Source: Micromonospora sp. CCTCC AA 2012012 (GTDB taxonomy: Bacteria; Actinomycetota; Actinomycetes; Mycobacteriales; Micromonosporaceae). From it: a stretch of 64,000 nt of DNA. Made by a program: the position numbers and the translations under genes. This document shows positions 61,600 to 64,000 of the stretch, piece after piece; position 1 is the first letter of the stretch; every line of letters starts with the position of its first letter. The notes beneath the pieces are model-generated. The model was not told the origin of the DNA. It made no database searches and worked only from the letters and a program-made list of their open reading frames with translations. Location: the NCBI RefSeq assembly GCF_040499845.1, contig NZ_CP159342.1, forward strand, positions 558,001 through 622,000. Direction: 5' to 3'.

Positions 61600-62796
61600 A
61601 TGCGCATCACCCGTCGCATGGCCGGCCTCGCCGTCGCGGTCACCGCCGCGTCGTCCTGGCTGACCCTCGCCAACCCGGTGCAGGCCCAGTCGCCCACCGG
61701 CGCCGCCCACGCCACCCTGCACTCCTGCGCCGCCCCGGCGGCCGGGACGGCCGCCTGCCACGCCGTCCTGCGCACCGACGTCGCCCCGCTCGCCGGTGGC
61801 GGCACCGCCGCCGCCACCCCGTCCGGCTACGGGCCGGCCGACCTCCAGTCGGCCTACCGGCTGCCGTCGGCCACGGCGGGCGCCGGCCAGACCATCGCCA
61901 TCGTCGACGCGTACGACGACCCGACCGCCGAGGCGGACCTGGGCGTCTACCGCAGCCAGTACGGCCTGCCGCCCTGCACCACCGCCAACGGCTGCTTCCG
62001 CAAGGTCGACCAGAACGGCGGTGCCACCTACCCCCGCAAGGACGGCGGCTGGGCGCAGGAGATCTCGCTGGACCTCGACATGGCCTCGGCGGTCTGCCCC
62101 AACTGCAAGATCCTGCTGGTCGAGGCGAAGACGAGTTCCTTCGCCAACCTCGGCGCCGCGGAGAACACCGCCGCCCGGCTCGGCGCCACCGTGATCAGCA
62201 ACAGCTACGGCGGCTCGGACGCCTCCGACGCCACCTACGGCTCCTACTACAACCACCCGGGCGTGGCGATCACCGTCAGCTCCGGTGACAGCGGCTACGG
62301 CGTCGAGTACCCGGCCTCGTCGCACTACGTCACCGCGGTCGGCGGCACCTCGCTGACCCGCTCCGGCACCACCCGCGGCTGGACCGAGACGGTCTGGAAC
62401 GGCGCGGGCAGCGGCTGCTCGACGTACAACACCGCGCTCAGCGGGCAGGCGTCGGTCGGTACCGGCTGCGCCAAGCGGGCGGTCGCCGACGTCTCCGCCG
62501 TGGCCGACCCGAACACCGGCGTCGCGGTCTACGACAGCACCGCCTACCAGGGGTACGTCGGCTGGCTGGTGTTCGGCGGGACCAGCGTCTCCGCGCCGGT
62601 GATCGCCGGGGTCTACGGGCTGGCCGGCAACGCCGCCTCGATCGACAACAACTACCCGTACGCGCACGCCGGTTCGCTCTTCGACGTCACCTCCGGCACC
62701 AACGGCAGCTGCCCCACCACCCAGTGGTGCACCGCCCGCGCCGGCTGGGACGGCCCGACCGGCCTCGGCACGCCCAACGGGGTGGACGCCTTCTGA
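61600..62796 (+). CDS. Secreted sedolisin-like (S53) serine-carboxyl peptidase
   Basis: The 398-residue protein has a signal peptide (MRITRRMAGLAVAVTAASSW to PVQAQ) and the S53 catalytic set: Glu154 and Asp158 in WAQEISLDLDMA, the oxyanion Asp230 in SSGDSG, and Ser329 in FGGTSVSAPV. The classical S53 activation pro-domain is missing or very short (about 60 residues), so this may be a small secreted member with a different mode of processing. It would degrade protein outside the cell. GGAG before ATG 61600. Followed by a strong terminator. Confidence 0.85.
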   Translation: MRITRRMAGLAVAVTAASSWLTLANPVQAQSPTGAAHATLHSCAAPAAGTAACHAVLRTDVAPLAGGGTAAATPSGYGPADLQSAYRLPSATAGAGQTIAIVDAYDDPTAEADLGVYRSQYGLPPCTTANGCFRKVDQNGGATYPRKDGGWAQEISLDLDMASAVCPNCKILLVEAKTSSFANLGAAENTAARLGATVISNSYGGSDASDATYGSYYNHPGVAITVSSGDSGYGVEYPASSHYVTAVGGTSLTRSGTTRGWTETVWNGAGSGCSTYNTALSGQASVGTGCAKRAVADVSAVADPNTGVAVYDSTAYQGYVGWLVFGGTSVSAPVIAGVYGLAGNAASIDNNYPYAHAGSLFDVTSGTNGSCPTTQWCTARAGWDGPTGLGTPNGVDAF

Positions 62797-62812
62797 CCCG
62801 TCCCCGGTGACG

Positions 62813-62843
62813 GTGGGCCCGGCGCGGAACGCGCCGGGCCCAC
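62813..62843 (+). terminator. Terminator of the sedolisin-like gene
   Basis: A 14-bp perfect stem (GTGGGCCCGGCGCG / CGCGCCGGGCCCAC) around GAA, 17 bp after the stop codon. Confidence 0.78.
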
Positions 62844-62916
62844 CCGCGTCCGACGGGGCTTCGCGGGATCCGGCTTCTTGTTAGGGTCCGCTGACAGCCA
62901 CGGGGGAGGGGTCGGG

Positions 62917-63801
62917 ATGCGTCGATTCATGGGCCGGGCGGGAGCGGCGGTCGTCGCCGGCCTGCTGCTGGCCGGCGGGATGACCGGGTGTGGCGGCGAG
63001 GAGCGCACGCCCCGCGGGGTGGCCGCGCCGGTCGAGCTGCCCACCGAGCAGCCCGTCGAGGCCGCCGCCGACGAGCCGAGCGAGGCCCCGCCCGCGGTGG
63101 AGGCGATGGGCGTCGCGCCCAGCGCCCGGCCCAGCGCGAGCGTCCGGCCCGGTCTCACGGCGAAGCCGAGGCCGAAGCCGACCCGGACGGCCGCCGGTCC
63201 GCTGGCCGTCCCGAAGCCGCCCACCGAGACCCGGGTGCCGCCGCCCCCGCCGAAGCCGGCGCCCAGCGGCTGCCAGCCCAGCCACAAGGGCACCCCGGCG
63301 ACCCGCAGCCAGGTCAAGGCGGCGCTGGCCGACGCGGCGGCGAAGACCTACTGGCCGACCTCCGCACCGGACATCGCGATCCCGCTGACCCTGCTCAAGG
63401 CGACCGCCTGGCAGGAGAGCGGCTGGCAGTCCGACATCGTCGCCTGCGACGGCGGGATCGGGCTGATGCAGGTGATGCCGGCCACCGCCGACTGGATGAA
63501 CCAGCGCTTCGGCGAGTCGTACGACATCGACGACTACCGGGACAACGCCTACCTGGGCGCCAACTACCTGGCCTGGCTGACGAAGTACATCGGCGACATG
63601 TACTTCGAGTCGGACTACCGACTGGACGCCTCGCTGTGCACCGCGGAGCTGGACTCCTGCCTGCTCAACGCGGTGATCTCGGCGTTCAACTACGGGCACG
63701 GCGCGGTGGCCCGCGACGGGGAGCCGCTGGCCGTCCCCAACCCGCAGTACGTGCGCAACGTGCGGGCGCTGATGACCGAGTGCGTCTGCCTGAGCTACTG
63801 A
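62917..63801 (+). CDS. Lytic transglycosylase (SLT fold) lipoprotein
   Basis: The 294-residue protein starts MRRFMGRAGAAVVAGLLLAG and has a lipobox GMTGC. A Pro/Lys/Arg-rich spacer follows to about residue 135. The C-terminal domain has the SLT catalytic Glu in LKATAWQESGWQ, then DGGIGLMQVMPATADWMNQRFG and YLGANYLAWLTKYIGDMYF, closing with ISAFNYGHGAVARDG. Such enzymes cleave peptidoglycan glycan strands to 1,6-anhydro products, anchored to the membrane's outer face. Cys residues in this domain (VACDG, SLCTAELDSCLL, ECVCL) suggest disulfides. ATG 62917 behind GGGGGAGGG. Confidence 0.9.
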   Translation: MRRFMGRAGAAVVAGLLLAGGMTGCGGEERTPRGVAAPVELPTEQPVEAAADEPSEAPPAVEAMGVAPSARPSASVRPGLTAKPRPKPTRTAAGPLAVPKPPTETRVPPPPPKPAPSGCQPSHKGTPATRSQVKAALADAAAKTYWPTSAPDIAIPLTLLKATAWQESGWQSDIVACDGGIGLMQVMPATADWMNQRFGESYDIDDYRDNAYLGANYLAWLTKYIGDMYFESDYRLDASLCTAELDSCLLNAVISAFNYGHGAVARDGEPLAVPNPQYVRNVRALMTECVCLSY

Positions 63802-63809
63802 CCCGCCCG

Positions 63810-63850
63810 CGACGGGGGCCGTGGCGCAACGTCCGCCACGGCCCCCGTCG
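63810..63850. terminator. Bidirectional terminator
   Basis: A perfect 17-bp stem (63810-63826 with 63834-63850) around CAACGTC, between the convergent lytic transglycosylase and MMPL-transporter genes. Confidence 0.8.
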
Positions 63851-63863
63851 GGTCGGGAACGGG

Positions 63864-64000
63864 TCAGTCCCGGGCGGTGACCGGCTCGGCCGGCGTCGGC
63901 GTCCGGTCGGTCGGGGCGTCCGGCTCCCGGTGGATCCGGCCCGGCCACCAGAACCGGTCGCCGAGCACGAACGCCAGCGCCGGCACGAGCACCGTACGGA
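63864..64000 (-). CDS. MMPL-family transporter, C-terminal end (cut by window edge)
   Basis: The minus strand reads VRTVLVPALAFVLGDRFWWPGRIHREP to a TGA at 63864-63866, the conserved last transmembrane helix and tail of RND-like MMPL transporters (LVPALL..LGDR.WWP). Only the last 45 residues lie in the window. It exports lipids or drugs in other actinobacteria; identity of the substrate is unknown here. Confidence 0.75.
   Translation of the reverse strand, partial: RTVLVPALAFVLGDRFWWPGRIHREPDAPTDRTPTPAEPVTARD

Overview
This window is a stretch of very GC-rich actinobacterial chromosome, most likely from Micromonospora or a close relative in the Micromonosporaceae. The evidence is the strong G/C third-position bias, the many GTG and TTG starts, WhiJ-like XRE/DUF5753 regulators paired with DUF397 proteins, a PdtaR-type ANTAR response regulator, a CoaE-GrpB fusion and a SpoIIE-type phosphatase fused to a sensor kinase. 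It looks like core chromosome. The order tRNA - pdtaR - liv operon - polA - rpsA - coaE - uvrB is housekeeping synteny, interrupted by small accessory genes. There is no rRNA, CRISPR array, integrase, transposase or plasmid function. Both window edges cut genes.

Layout. 1-2.5 kb: two small coupled genes (minus), a divergent XRE/DUF397 pair, and a VapBC-like toxin-antitoxin pair. 2.5-4.7 kb: a D-amino-acid oxidase divergent from a shortened LysR regulator, and a small Ala-rich protein. 4.9-7.5 kb: a membrane M48 metallopeptidase followed 12 bp later by a protein resembling effector-associated constant component EACC1. 7.7-16 kb: a secreted lipase, an aldo/keto reductase, a 1938-residue hybrid sensor kinase/receiver/PP2C phosphatase and a YciI-like protein. 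16-22.2 kb: pyruvate kinase, thioesterase II, Rrf2 regulator, TSUP exporter, a 31-bp inverted repeat and an aromatic-amino-acid decarboxylase. 22.5-25.4 kb: LLM oxidoreductase, Lrp regulator and a divergent gamma-lyase. 25.5-27.1 kb: a HTH-LAGLIDADG homing-endonuclease-like gene directly behind a tRNA with a CAA anticodon and a short variable arm, then pdtaR. 27.1-33.6 kb: a lipoprotein and the branched-chain amino acid ABC operon livKHMGF. 33.7-46.4 kb: polA, an SDR/MerR operon, DUF2945/DUF3140, a methyltransferase, rpsA, coaE-grpB, a membrane-anchored unknown and uvrB. 46.4-51.3 kb: AraC-like, VOC, XRE, ABM-fold, pnuC and nadR. 51.3-55.6 kb: a yybP-ykoY-type Mn riboswitch with terC, muropeptide recycling (NlpC/P60 plus dipeptide epimerase), and a tyrosine phosphatase. 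55.7-64 kb: a GH5 mannanase-like enzyme behind LacI-type operators, a beta-lactamase-like hydrolase, typA/bipA, a sedolisin-like protease, a lytic transglycosylase and the C-terminus of an MMPL transporter.

Functional groupings visible from gene order are branched-chain amino acid uptake (livKHMGF), nicotinamide riboside salvage (pnuC-nadR with a 4-bp overlap), peptidoglycan peptide recycling (ykfB/ykfC-like), a self-regulated SDR-MerR operon, and sulfur-related transport (Rrf2-TSUP, inferred). The observations that stand out most are the short-arm tRNA(CAA) abutting the endonuclease gene, the M48-EACC1 pair, the long inverted repeat at 20540-20665, and the giant kinase-phosphatase fusion. 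All protein assignments rest on reading motifs by eye; no database search was run.
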